Under the pieces are notes generated by a model, which was not told the origin of the DNA, ran no database searches, and saw only the letters and a program-made list of their open reading frames with translations. Position numbers and translations under genes: made by a program. From assembly GCF_934746965.1 (NCBI RefSeq), contig NZ_CAKVFS010000004.1, forward strand, positions 124,001-188,000: 64,000 nt of DNA. Direction: 5' to 3'. Within the stretch, counting starts at the first letter, position 1; each line of letters begins with the position of its first letter. The stretch comes from an uncultured Methanobrevibacter sp. GTDB lineage: Archaea > Methanobacteriota > Methanobacteria > Methanobacteriales > Methanobacteriaceae. Below are positions 54,842 through 63,731 of the stretch, piece by piece.

Positions 54842-55516
54842 ATGGCTGATTGGACTCCAATTTTTATTTCAATGAAAACAGCAAGTTTATCAATTTTCAT
54901 AACCTTTTTTTTAGGTTTGATAGTTGCTTGGGGTATTGTTAGACTTAAAAATGATTCAATAAAAATTGTACTTGATGGCATTTTTACACTTCCAATTGTA
55001 TTGCCACCTACTGTTGTAGGGTTTTTTTTATTGTATATGTTTGGTGTTAGAGGTCCAATAGGTAAGTTTTTTATAGAGTTTTTTGCTGTGAAAATAGCAT
55101 TTTCATGGTATGCAACGGTTATTGCTGCTGTAGTCATGTCTTTTCCTTTAATGTATCGTTCTGCTAGGGGTGCATTTGAACAAGTAGATTCTAATTTATT
55201 AGATGCAGGTCGTACATTAGGCATGTCTGAATTAGAAATTTTTTGGAAAGTTTTATTTGCAAATGCATTGCCTGGAATTATTAGTGGTGGAATACTTGCT
55301 TATGCTAGAGGTTTAGGTGAGTTTGGTGCTACAGCAATGATTGCAGGAAATATTGCAGGACAAACTAGAACTCTCCCAATGGCTGTTTATTCAGAAGTAG
55401 CTGCAGGTAATATGGGGAATGCTTTTAATTATGTGATATTCATTGTTTGTATAGCATTTATAGCTATTTTTATTATGGATTATGTTTCTATACGCAAAGA
55501 GAACCAATGGAGATAA
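54842..55516 (+). CDS. modB: Molybdate ABC transporter permease
   Basis: 224 residues from ATG 54842, with AAAGGAGGT 6 nt upstream; a TTG two codons earlier lies inside the spacer. Five hydrophobic segments. The cytoplasmic coupling loop reads ANALPGIISGGILAYARGLGEF (~140-160), the ModB form of the EAA motif, and contacts ModC. LPIVLPPTVVGFFLLY (~50-65) is also family-typical. Between modA (40-bp gap) and modC (3-bp gap). Confidence 0.95.
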   Translation: MADWTPIFISMKTASLSIFITFFLGLIVAWGIVRLKNDSIKIVLDGIFTLPIVLPPTVVGFFLLYMFGVRGPIGKFFIEFFAVKIAFSWYATVIAAVVMSFPLMYRSARGAFEQVDSNLLDAGRTLGMSELEIFWKVLFANALPGIISGGILAYARGLGEFGATAMIAGNIAGQTRTLPMAVYSEVAAGNMGNAFNYVIFIVCIAFIAIFIMDYVSIRKENQWR

Positions 55517-55519
55517 TAT

Positions 55520-56557
55520 ATGGGTAATAAATTGTTAAAAGTAAATATTCAAAAAAAACTTAAAGAATTTGACTTAAATGTGGATTTTGAATTAAAAAAA
55601 GGATGTTTGGGTATTTTAGGTCCTTCAGGTTGTGGTAAAAGCATGACTCTAAAATCTGTTGCAGGCATTGTAAACCCGGATAGTGGTGTTATAAGTTTAA
55701 CTACAAATAATGAAACTATTTATTATGATTCAAATGAAAAAATTAATTTAAAACCTCAAAAAAGAAATGTAGGATATTTATTTCAAAATTATGCATTATT
55801 TCCAAATATGACTGTTGAAGAAAATGTTGCTATTGGTTTACCTAAAGATCATTATGAAAAAAGGTTAATGGACATGATTAAACGTTTTCAGTTAGATGGT
55901 TTAGAAAAAAGATATCCTAAAGATTTATCTGGAGGTCAACAGCAAAGAGTAGCTTTAGCTCGTATATTAGCTTATAGTCCAGATGTTATATTGTTAGATG
56001 AACCATTTAGTGCAATGGACACATTTTTAAAAGAACAATTACGTATTGAACTTAGTGAGGTACTAGCAGATTTTGATGGATTTTCTATTCTAGTTACACA
56101 TGATCGTGATGAAGCATTTCAATTTTGTGATGAGCTATTGATATTAGACAAAGGTAAAATTATTGCAAAAGGAACTACTCATGAAGTATTTGAAAATCCA
56201 AAAAAAGTTCAAGTTGCTAGACTTATAGGATGTAAAAATATTTCTAAAATTGAAAGATTAGATAATTATCATGTTAAATCCTTGGATTGGGGAATAGTAT
56301 TTGAAGTATCTGAAAAAGTTTCAAGTAATATTACTCATATTGGGATAAGGGCTCATGATTTTTCAGTTGCTAAAAAAGGTGATATTAATGCATTTGATAC
56401 TATAAATGCAATAAAATTAGAAAAACCTTTTGAATGGGAAATAACATTAGATAATGGTTTATGGTGGAAATTAGATAAACAGATTCGTAATCATAACTTT
56501 GTAATTCCTACTTATTTAAAAGTTAATCCTGAAAATATTATATTATTGGAAGAATAA
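55520..56557 (+). CDS. modC: Molybdate ABC transporter ATP-binding protein
   Basis: 345 residues. Walker A GPSGCGKSM (~34-42), Q-loop FQNYALFPNMTVEENV (~90-105), signature LSGGQQQRVALAR (~138-150), Walker B ILLDEPFSAMD (~158-168), H-loop VTHDRDEAF (~191-199). The C-terminal ~110 residues form a TOBE/MOP-like region (IGIRAHDF and later strands), as in ModC proteins where bound oxyanion can inhibit transport. Starts 3 bp after modB. Complete. Confidence 0.94.
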   Translation: MGNKLLKVNIQKKLKEFDLNVDFELKKGCLGILGPSGCGKSMTLKSVAGIVNPDSGVISLTTNNETIYYDSNEKINLKPQKRNVGYLFQNYALFPNMTVEENVAIGLPKDHYEKRLMDMIKRFQLDGLEKRYPKDLSGGQQQRVALARILAYSPDVILLDEPFSAMDTFLKEQLRIELSEVLADFDGFSILVTHDRDEAFQFCDELLILDKGKIIAKGTTHEVFENPKKVQVARLIGCKNISKIERLDNYHVKSLDWGIVFEVSEKVSSNITHIGIRAHDFSVAKKGDINAFDTINAIKLEKPFEWEITLDNGLWWKLDKQIRNHNFVIPTYLKVNPENIILLEE

Positions 56558-56746
56558 GTTAAGATTAATAAAACAACATTTTAATGAAGTAACAAAAAAC
56601 ATATTATAAAAACACCAAAACAATCAAAGATAAATTTTATCTATAAAAATCAAAAAATCAGTAATAAATCGAAGGAAGCTAGATTAAATAACATCTTGAC
56701 AAAGTCAGGACAAACTTTAAATTATTTAAATAATATAATTACTTTC

Positions 56747-58051
56747 ATGAAAATAACAATTATTGGAACTGGCTATGTTGGTCTTGTCACGGGAACTTGC
56801 TTTGCAGAAATGGGAAATAAAGTTTATTGTGTTGATAATGATTTGGAAAAAATAGCAAATCTAAAAGAAAATATTATTCCTATTTATGAACCTAATTTAG
56901 AAACATTAGTCAAATCTAATCAAAATAAAGGGGATCTTATTTTCACTACAAATTTAAAAGATGCTTTAGATAATTCTAATATTATTTTCATTGCTGTTGG
57001 AACTCCTGCAAGTGATGATGGTAGTGTTAATCTAGATTATGTTTATAATGTAGCTTTAGAAATAGCTGAAAATATAACAAATGATTCATTAATTGTTATT
57101 AAATCAACAGTTCCGGTAGGTACGGCTTTTAAAGTTAAAGAAATCATAGAATCTAATTTAGATGAAGATATTAAAATTGATATAGCTAGTAATCCTGAAT
57201 TTTTAAAAGAAGGTGTAGCAATTAATGATTGTATGCATCCTGATCGTGTGATTATAGGTGCGGAAAATGAAATGGTCTTTGATACTTTAAAAGAGTTATA
57301 TTCTTCATTTATTGTTAATAATGATAGATTTATTTTAATGGATGTTAGAAGTGCTGAAATGAGTAAATATGTAGCTAATGCTTTACTTGCTACTAAAATA
57401 TCATTTATGAATGAAATAGCTAATATTTGTGAAAAAACAGGAGCTAATGTTAAAAATGTTAGATTAGGTATTGGTAGTGATAAAAGAATTGGTTATGACT
57501 TTATTTATGCAGGTTGTGGTTATGGGGGAAGTTGTTTTCCTAAAGATGTAAAAGGATTAATTAACACAGCAATGGATAATGGTTATGTTCCTAAAATTTT
57601 ATCATATGTTGATGAAGTTAATGAAAATCAAAAACTTGTTTTAGTAAATAAAATTATTGATAGATTTGGTGAAGATTTATCTGGTCTTACTTTTAGTATA
57701 TGGGGTCTTTCTTTTAAACCTCAAACTGATGATGTTAGATGTGCACCTTCTTTAAAAATTGCTTCTGAAATTATTAAAAGAGGTGGAAAAATAAAAGCAT
57801 ATGATCCTAAAGCTATAGATAATTTTAAATTAAATTTTGATTTAGATAATATAACTTATAAAAAATCTAAATATGATGTTTTGGATGATAGTGATGCACT
57901 TATTTTAATTACAGAATGGAAAGAATTTAGGGCTCTTGATTTAGATGAATTATCTAAACGTTTAAATCAAAAAATTATTTTTGATGGTAGAAATATTTAT
58001 TCTCCTAAAATTAGAGAATTAGGTTTTGAATTATATCAGATTGGTTGTTAA
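56747..58051 (+). CDS. UDP-glucose 6-dehydrogenase
   Basis: 434 residues from ATG 56747, which gives the standard start MKITIIGTGYVGLVTGTCFA; the frame is open 17 codons further up, but with non-family sequence. NAD-binding Rossmann fold ~1-180 with VGTPASDDGSVN (~82-93); central GxNPEFLKEG-type SNPEFLKEGVAI (~147-158); catalytic Cys in YGGSCFPKDVKG (~256-267). It oxidises UDP-glucose to UDP-glucuronate for surface glycans and pairs with galU 6.4 kb away. UDP-ManNAc dehydrogenase is possible but less likely. No Shine-Dalgarno; a TATA-like ATTTAAATAATAT about 25 nt upstream suggests a leaderless message. Confidence 0.92.
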   Translation: MKITIIGTGYVGLVTGTCFAEMGNKVYCVDNDLEKIANLKENIIPIYEPNLETLVKSNQNKGDLIFTTNLKDALDNSNIIFIAVGTPASDDGSVNLDYVYNVALEIAENITNDSLIVIKSTVPVGTAFKVKEIIESNLDEDIKIDIASNPEFLKEGVAINDCMHPDRVIIGAENEMVFDTLKELYSSFIVNNDRFILMDVRSAEMSKYVANALLATKISFMNEIANICEKTGANVKNVRLGIGSDKRIGYDFIYAGCGYGGSCFPKDVKGLINTAMDNGYVPKILSYVDEVNENQKLVLVNKIIDRFGEDLSGLTFSIWGLSFKPQTDDVRCAPSLKIASEIIKRGGKIKAYDPKAIDNFKLNFDLDNITYKKSKYDVLDDSDALILITEWKEFRALDLDELSKRLNQKIIFDGRNIYSPKIRELGFELYQIGC

Positions 58052-58257
58052 ATACTAATTAACTTTTTTTTGAAACTGTAGAAAAAAAATTCTTGATGAA
58101 ATTTATATTCAATTTCCTAAACATTGTTTAAAAAGAATTTAATTTTGTCATGATATTTTTTTATTTAATTTTGAAGTTACTATGATAAATCATTATATTT
58201 ATAAATATTATTTAACAAATATAACATTAGTTTTTTATAATAACGTTGGGTGTTTTC

Positions 58258-59157
58258 ATGTTAACATCAGTACAAAAGGAAATATTGCAAACATTAATTA
58301 ATTTGTACCAGTCTTCTAATGGTAAATCTATTAAAGGTGAAGACATTGCTGAAATTATGAGTCGAAATCCGGGAACAATTCGTAATCAGATGCAATCTCT
58401 TAGAAGTTTAGGTTTAGTAAAAGGAGTACCGGGGCCTCGTGGTGGTTACAAACCTACTGTGGAAGCTTATCATTCTTTAAACATTTCTGTTTCTGATAAA
58501 GATTTTAATGTACCTATTTTCAAAGATGGTGAAAAATTAGAAAATATTTCAGTTGCAAAAATAGAATTTACAAGTGTTCCACAGCCGGGAGAATGTGAAG
58601 CAGCTATTAAAGTTTTAGGAAATATTAAAGATTTAAATTTAGGAGATACTATTAGAATAGGACCTACACCAGTTAATAATTTGGGAGTAATGGGTAAAAT
58701 TGTTGGTAGAGATGATATGGATAATATTTTGCTTGTAGACACTACTACAATTAGAAGTATTCCTAAAAATACTGTAGGAGATATTGCCAGTCGTAATGTA
58801 GTATCATTAAGTGCAGATTCTACTTTAAAGGATGCAGCTAAAATTTTTGCTTTTAATGAAATTAAAGGTGCGCCAGTGATTAAAGAAAGTAAAGCAATAG
58901 GAGTATTTACTGTAACAGACTTGGTTAAAGCGATAGCAGATAATAAAGAAGATGCTCTTGTTGGAGATTTAATGACTACTAATATTGTAATTGTTAATGA
59001 GGATATGAGAATAGCTAATGCTATTGAAATAATGCTTAAAAAAGCGATTAGTAGATTACTTATAGCAGATAAAGATAATAATTTGCTTGGAATTGTTACA
59101 AGAACTGATTTAATTAATTCTATAACAAATTTAAGCCAATTTCCTATTATAACTAAT
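58258..59157 (+). CDS. HTH-CBS transcriptional regulator
   Basis: 300 residues before the stop ending near 59160; ATG 58258 is preferred over TTG 58246 because TTGGGTG is just upstream. N-terminal winged helix ~1-70 (KEILQTLINLYQ, NPGTIRNQMQSLRSLGLVKG, GPRGGYKPT); a middle beta domain ~85-170 (PQPGECEAAIKVLG, LGDTIRIGPTPVNNLG), possibly a small-ligand or dimer domain; two CBS motifs ~175-300 (STLKDAAKIFAFNEIKGAPV, MRIANAIEIMLKKAISRLLI, GIVTRTDL), which usually bind adenosyl ligands. It may sense energy status. The deoxyhypusine synthase gene follows after 22 bp and may be a target or operon partner. Confidence 0.87.
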
Positions 59158-59182
59158 TAATTATTTTTTTACAAGTGATTTA

Positions 59183-60097
59183 ATGAAAGTAAATCAAATA
59201 GATATTTATAAAAACATGACAGTAAGTGATTTAATAGCTCAATTTGAAGATTCTGATGTTTTAGGTGCAGGTAGAGTTGCTAGAGCTACTAATATTTTAG
59301 CAGATATGATTAAAGATGAAGATACAAATGTATTTATGAGTCTTGGAGGTCCGTTGATTCCAGGAGGTATGAGAAATACGGTTTCTAAAATGATAAAGGA
59401 AGGTCATGTAGATTTAATTGTATCAAGTGGAGCTAATCTTACTCATGATTTACTTGAAGCATTTGGCGGATCCCACTATCGGGATGAAGGAAAAGATGAT
59501 GAAGAACTTAATGCAGAAGGGATTGGTAGGATAGCTGATATTAATGTTGGATCAAATGATTTTGAAGTATTTGAAAAAGAAATAATTAAATTATTTGAAA
59601 TAATATCTGCTAAAAAACCAGTAATTTCAATTCAAGAGTTGCTTTATGAAATTGGTATGTTAATTGATGATGAAAATTCTTTTATAGCTAATGCAGCTAG
59701 AAATAATGTTCCAATTTTTGCTCCAGGTATTATTGATTGTATGATTGGTTTACAATTATGGATTTTTTCACAGGATCATGATTTTACATTAAGTGCTGCA
59801 GGAGATATGCCTTATTTGTCAGATATTGTATTTAACAGTAAAAAAGTTGGTGGAATTTTACTTGGAGGAGGTCTTACAAAACATTACACTTTAGCTTCAA
59901 ATATTTTAAATGGTGGTATTGACTGTGCAGTTCAAATAACTATGGACAGGCCGGAAGCAGGTAGTTTAGGTGGAGCTCCTTTAGAAGAAGCAAAATCTTG
60001 GTCAAAAGCAAAATGCGGATCTAATTTAGCTACAGTAATTGGTGATGTTACAATAATTTTCCCATTAATTTATGCAGCTGCATTAGATAAACTTTAA
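59183..60097 (+). CDS. dys: Deoxyhypusine synthase
   Basis: 304 residues. Transfers the aminobutyl group of spermidine to a lysine of aIF5A, the first step to hypusine. SLGGPLIPGGMRNTV (~53-67), SSGANLTHDLLEAFGG (~80-95), and GGGLTKHYTLASNIL (~228-242) with the active-site Lys; ITMDRPEAGSLGGAP (~253-267) is the NAD/spermidine region. All hallmark motifs are present, so activity is expected; a homospermidine-type paralog is unlikely. RBS weak (AAGTGATTT). Confidence 0.92.
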   Translation: MKVNQIDIYKNMTVSDLIAQFEDSDVLGAGRVARATNILADMIKDEDTNVFMSLGGPLIPGGMRNTVSKMIKEGHVDLIVSSGANLTHDLLEAFGGSHYRDEGKDDEELNAEGIGRIADINVGSNDFEVFEKEIIKLFEIISAKKPVISIQELLYEIGMLIDDENSFIANAARNNVPIFAPGIIDCMIGLQLWIFSQDHDFTLSAAGDMPYLSDIVFNSKKVGGILLGGGLTKHYTLASNILNGGIDCAVQITMDRPEAGSLGGAPLEEAKSWSKAKCGSNLATVIGDVTIIFPLIYAAALDKL

Positions 60098-60121
60098 TTT
60101 TATTTTTTTAGGTGATTTTAA

Positions 60122-60667
60122 GTGAATTATGTTATTTTAGCTATTTTATTTTTCTTAAGTGGCTTTTTCATGAAACTTTCAGATGATGCTTGTGATGTAG
60201 GTAATGATAAGCCATTAGCTATTGCATTTGGAGTGTTATGTGCAATAGTTTCAGCTTTTGCAACTATATCCAGTAAATCTGCAGCATGTATTTTTATAGG
60301 GATTTTAATTGGTAATTTATTAGCTTTTAAAGTAGATGGAAGCCATCATATTATAACATTGATACTATTTGTTGTAATTTCATTGGTTATGGGAATTCCT
60401 GATTTAAGTTTGGTTATTTTATTAATCTGTATATTTTCAGCACTTTTAGATGAAGTAGGTCATGAATTAATAAGTAATTTAACTCAAAATAAATTTTTGA
60501 ATTATTTCTTTGAATATCGTTTTGCAATGAAAGTAACAATATTTTTACTAGCTATTTGTGGTGTATTTAATATAATGTACTTTGTATTCTTCATATTATT
60601 TGAGTTTGCATATGTAGCTGCCCAATCAATATCTGATAATGGTTTATTTGAAAAAATTAAACTTTAA
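60122..60667 (+). CDS. Small polytopic membrane protein, unknown function
   Basis: 181 residues from GTG 60122, with GGTGAT 6 nt upstream, 24 bp after dys. About five or six hydrophobic segments. FLSGFFMKLSDDACDVGND (~7-25) carries an acidic cluster after the first helix, and LLDEVGHEL (~103-111) another. No family recognised with confidence; conserved-looking acidic residues in membrane proteins of this size suggest transport or lipid chemistry, but this is only a guess. Confidence 0.7.
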   Translation: MNYVILAILFFLSGFFMKLSDDACDVGNDKPLAIAFGVLCAIVSAFATISSKSAACIFIGILIGNLLAFKVDGSHHIITLILFVVISLVMGIPDLSLVILLICIFSALLDEVGHELISNLTQNKFLNYFFEYRFAMKVTIFLLAICGVFNIMYFVFFILFEFAYVAAQSISDNGLFEKIKL

Positions 60668-60693
60668 AAATATTCTTAAGAAAATTAAATTGG

Positions 60694-60716
60694 AAGGATT
60701 TTTTTAATCCTTTATT
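60694..60716. terminator. Bidirectional terminator
   Basis: AAGGATT (60694-60700) and AATCCTT (60706-60712) form a perfect 7-bp stem with a five-T loop, between the convergent membrane protein and pyrF genes. It overlaps the pyrF stop. Confidence 0.65.
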
Positions 60717-61345
60717 ATTTTTTCACAAGCAAGTGCAGGATTATCAGATTCATAGATGCTTCTTCCAACAATAATTGCACTTGCATATTCTAATGTTTTT
60801 TTAGCATCGCCACCTTGTTTTCCGACACCTGGAGATATAATACAAGCATCATTACCTACAATTTCTCTTATTTTACTTAATCTATCTAATTTGGTAGCCG
60901 GAGCAACATAATTAGTAATTCCCATTTCAACACCCATTTTTGCAATATCTTCAGCATCTTTTTGTAAAAACATTTTAGCTCCAGGATGTGACATTTCAGT
61001 AAGTAAAAATAATTCCTTATTATGTTTATTTGCATTGTTAAGGCATGCTTGAACACTATCATTACCAACAAATCCATGACATATTATGGCGTCTGCTCCA
61101 GCACTAAATGTTAAATCACATATTTTAGAATTAGTAGCATCAATATCAGCAACTTTATAATCACAAATTACGTTACAATTGAATTTTTCTTTTATGATTT
61201 TAATAATTTCTAATCCTTCAGCTAGTGTTAAAGGATAACCTATTTTTATTGTATTGATATATGGATTTACTTTTTCACATATTTCTAGGGCTTCATCTTT
61301 ATTCATCACATCAAGTGCTAATATTAAATTATTTTCAATGTTCAT
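60704..61345 (-). CDS. pyrF: Orotidine 5'-phosphate decarboxylase
   Basis: 213 residues. Last step of UMP synthesis. NLILALDVMNKDEA start, catalytic CDYKVADIDATN (DxKxxD, ~60-71), and phosphate-binding SPGVGKQGGDAK (~170-181) with IIVGRSIYES (~190-199). Length and motifs are those of archaeal PyrF. Monocistronic; its promoter lies in the 100-bp region shared with ribC. Confidence 0.95.
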   Translation of the reverse strand: MNIENNLILALDVMNKDEALEICEKVNPYINTIKIGYPLTLAEGLEIIKIIKEKFNCNVICDYKVADIDATNSKICDLTFSAGADAIICHGFVGNDSVQACLNNANKHNKELFLLTEMSHPGAKMFLQKDAEDIAKMGVEMGITNYVAPATKLDRLSKIREIVGNDACIISPGVGKQGGDAKKTLEYASAIIVGRSIYESDNPALACEKIIKD

Positions 61346-61402
61346 AATATCTCCTTTATTTTATTATATTTTGTTTTTTGATTTAAAATAATTTTCAGTT
61401 AA

Positions 61403-61416
61403 AAATTATATATATT
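61403..61416 (+). promoter_or_regulatory. TATA-type promoter of ribC
   Basis: AAATTATATATATT lies about 35 nt before the ribC ribosome site and fits the methanogen TATA consensus. Confidence 0.5.
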
Positions 61417-61448
61417 AAAAATAACAGAATTTAGCTTAAGGTGAACTT

Positions 61449-61907
61449 ATGAGAATTGGAATTTGTGATACAACTTTTGCTCGTTTTGATATGGGTGCTG
61501 CAGCTATTGATGAATTAAAAAATAATGCTACAGATTTAACTATTATTCGTGAAACAGTTCCAGGAGTTAAAGATTTACCAGTTACAGCTAAAATTCTAAT
61601 TGAAGAAGAAAATTGTGATATTGTAATGGCATTAGGAATGCCTGGACCAATGGAAAAAGATAAAATGTGTGCTCATGAAGCATCCACAGGCCTTATCAAT
61701 GCTCAATTAATGACTAATACTCATATTTTAGAGGTTTTTGTTCATGAAGATGAAGAAGATAATCCAGAAGATCTTAAAGTGTTAGCTGAAAACAGGGCAC
61801 GTGAACATGCACAAAATCTTATTAAAATGATGTATCATCCAAAAGCTATGAGACGAGAAGCTGGAAGTGGTGTTCGTGAAGGAAAACCTAATGTAGGACC
61901 ATTATAA
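61449..61907 (+). CDS. ribC: Archaeal-type riboflavin synthase
   Basis: 152 residues. Dismutates two 6,7-dimethyl-8-ribityllumazine molecules to riboflavin, a precursor of FAD, FMN and the deazaflavin-linked redox system. The archaeal enzyme is related to lumazine synthase, not to bacterial RibE. RIGICDTTFARFDMGAAAID (~2-21), VPGVKDLPVTAK (~37-48), LGMPGPMEKDKMCAHEAS (~62-79) and a C-terminal Arg-rich tail are typical. RBS AAGGTGA 5 nt before the ATG. Followed by the GT2 gene after 13 bp. Confidence 0.94.
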   Translation: MRIGICDTTFARFDMGAAAIDELKNNATDLTIIRETVPGVKDLPVTAKILIEEENCDIVMALGMPGPMEKDKMCAHEASTGLINAQLMTNTHILEVFVHEDEEDNPEDLKVLAENRAREHAQNLIKMMYHPKAMRREAGSGVREGKPNVGPL

Positions 61908-61920
61908 AAAGTGTATTTAA

Positions 61921-62643
61921 ATGTTGACTAAAAATGAATTTAAAGTATCTATTGAAGATAGAAAACAAACATATGTTATTATTCCAGCATATAATGAAGA
62001 AACAAGAGTTAGACCAGTTATTGAAGCAATAGCTGATATGGGGTTTAAAATTATACTAGTTAATGATGGGTCTAGTGATGGTACTTTAGATGTGTTAAAA
62101 GATGTTCAAAAGAAATATCCTAAGAATATCTTTATTTATTCTCATGTTATTAATCGTGGTGTTGGATTAGCTATGCAAACTGGTTTTGAAGCAGTTGTAA
62201 AATATAATCCAAAATATATTGTTAATATTGATGCTGATGGTCAACATTCTGTTGATGATTTGGAAAAAGTTCTTGAACCATTAGTTACTGGTAGAGCTGA
62301 GGCAGTTATTGGTGTACGTTCTTTAAAAGATATGCCTAAATCTAAAAATTTTGGAAATTCTGTAATGAATTTATTAACTCGTATTTTTTATGGGGTTAAT
62401 GTTTCTGATTCTCAAACAGGTTTTAGGGCATTAACTAGCAATGCATTAAGCAAAATATCAATTAATGCTCAAGGTTATTTAATTTCTTCTGAGTTTATTC
62501 GTGAAATTAATGATAATAATATTCCTTTTGAAGAAGTGACAATTGAAACAATTTACACTCCTGAAACACAAGCAAAAGGAACTAACTATAAAGTTGGAAT
62601 TAAAATATTATTTACTATGATTAAACATAAGTTATTTGATTAA
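61921..62643 (+). CDS. GT2 polyprenyl-phosphate sugar transferase (DPM-like)
   Basis: 240 residues, single GT2 domain: VIIPAYNEETRVRPVIEAI (~20-38), LVNDGSSDGT (~46-55), NIDADGQHSVDDL (~101-113, metal-binding DAD), SDSQTGFRA-type motif (~163-171). It matches dolichyl-phosphate mannose/glucose synthases without membrane helices. It likely loads a sugar on dolichyl phosphate for protein N-glycosylation, useful for the sequon-rich adhesins; this is inference. The DUF2304 gene starts right after it, a known pairing. Confidence 0.9.
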   Translation: MLTKNEFKVSIEDRKQTYVIIPAYNEETRVRPVIEAIADMGFKIILVNDGSSDGTLDVLKDVQKKYPKNIFIYSHVINRGVGLAMQTGFEAVVKYNPKYIVNIDADGQHSVDDLEKVLEPLVTGRAEAVIGVRSLKDMPKSKNFGNSVMNLLTRIFYGVNVSDSQTGFRALTSNALSKISINAQGYLISSEFIREINDNNIPFEEVTIETIYTPETQAKGTNYKVGIKILFTMIKHKLFD

Positions 62644-62656
62644 AAAGGTGTTATTA

Positions 62657-63004
62657 ATGTTTTTCTATTCTTTTTTATTTCCTGTAATTGCAATTTTTGC
62701 TATTTTATGGTTTGTTATAAGAGTAAGGTCTGGGAAAAATACTATTGGAAGTTTAATAGTTTGGACTATATTGTGGATTTTTTTAGTATTGTTTGCATTA
62801 GTTCCTGATGTAAGTATGTTATTTGCAAAATTGTTTGGAATAACAAGAGGTCTTGACTTTATTTTTATTATGGTTTTTGCTGTAATGACTTATATTATAT
62901 TTACTTTATATTATAAGATTGATAAGTTAAAAGATGATGTAAATAAAATGGTTAAAGAAGTAGCTTTAGCCAATGAAATTTCCTTATCTGATGATGAGGA
63001 ATAA
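62657..63004 (+). CDS. DUF2304 membrane protein
   Basis: 115 residues from ATG 62657, with GGTG 6 nt upstream; the frame is open back into the GT2 gene but that overlap is unlikely. Three hydrophobic helices (~3-20, 33-51, 62-88) followed by a C-terminal coiled-coil tail KIDKLKDDVNKMVKEVA. DUF2304 proteins are often encoded beside dolichyl-phosphate-type GT2 enzymes and probably anchor them or help lipid substrate use. 13-bp gap after the GT2 stop. Confidence 0.85.
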   Translation: MFFYSFLFPVIAIFAILWFVIRVRSGKNTIGSLIVWTILWIFLVLFALVPDVSMLFAKLFGITRGLDFIFIMVFAVMTYIIFTLYYKIDKLKDDVNKMVKEVALANEISLSDDEE

Positions 63005-63071
63005 TTTTTACTTTTTTTTTATGTTTTAAATTCAAAAATATTAAATTGTTAGAATTATATAAGTAATTACA

Positions 63072-63731
63072 ATGTTATATTTTAGAGGATGTACTGCAAG
63101 ACAAAAAGAAACAGATATTGCGAAAGCTACACAAAAATTATTGGAATTGGCTGATGTTGATTATTATATGTTAGATGATGAAAAATGTTGTGGTTCAGTT
63201 TTACTTAGAACTGGTTTTGAAAAAGAAGCTAAAGAACAAATAGCTAAAAATACTGAAATTTTTGGTGATGAAACAATACTGACATCATGTGCAGGATGTT
63301 ATAAGACATTACTTCAGGATTATGAAGGTTTAGATGTTATTCATATTTCTGAATTGCTTGCTATGTTAATTAATGAAGGTAAATTAAAATTTGATAAAAA
63401 AGATTTAAATGTTACTTATCATGATTCATGTCATTTAGGAAGACATTGTAGGATATTTGATGAACCACGTGATGTCATTAATTCATTAGCTAATTTAATT
63501 GAGATGAAAAATAATAAAGATAATAGTTTATGTTGTGGGGCAGGAGGTGGAGTAAAATCTGCTTACCCTAAAATAGCATCTAAACTTGCTGATGCCAGAA
63601 TAACTCAAGCTAAAGATACAGGATGTAAAACACTTATTACAGCTTGTCCTTTCTGTAAACTTAATTTGAAAGATCAGGATTTGGAAATTTTAGATTTAAC
63701 TGAGTTTTTAATAAAGTATGGGGTAAAATAA
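63072..63731 (+). CDS. CCG-domain Fe-S protein, LutA/HdrB-like
   Basis: 219 residues. Two cysteine-rich CCG units: RGCTA, KCCGS and SCAGCYK (~5-77) and HDSCHLG, LCCGAGGG and ACPFCK (~116-200). In HdrB, GlpC and LutA these bind [4Fe-4S] or noncubane clusters. The next gene encodes a LutB-like protein, so this is probably LutA-like, part of a lactate- or other 2-hydroxyacid oxidising complex. No Shine-Dalgarno: the ATG follows an AT-rich TATA-like stretch, so the message may be leaderless. Confidence 0.87.
   Translation: MLYFRGCTARQKETDIAKATQKLLELADVDYYMLDDEKCCGSVLLRTGFEKEAKEQIAKNTEIFGDETILTSCAGCYKTLLQDYEGLDVIHISELLAMLINEGKLKFDKKDLNVTYHDSCHLGRHCRIFDEPRDVINSLANLIEMKNNKDNSLCCGAGGGVKSAYPKIASKLADARITQAKDTGCKTLITACPFCKLNLKDQDLEILDLTEFLIKYGVK

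Noticed and set aside
60886..61077. Second minus-strand frame inside pyrF
   Set aside because: Alternative frame of the confirmed pyrF coding sequence.
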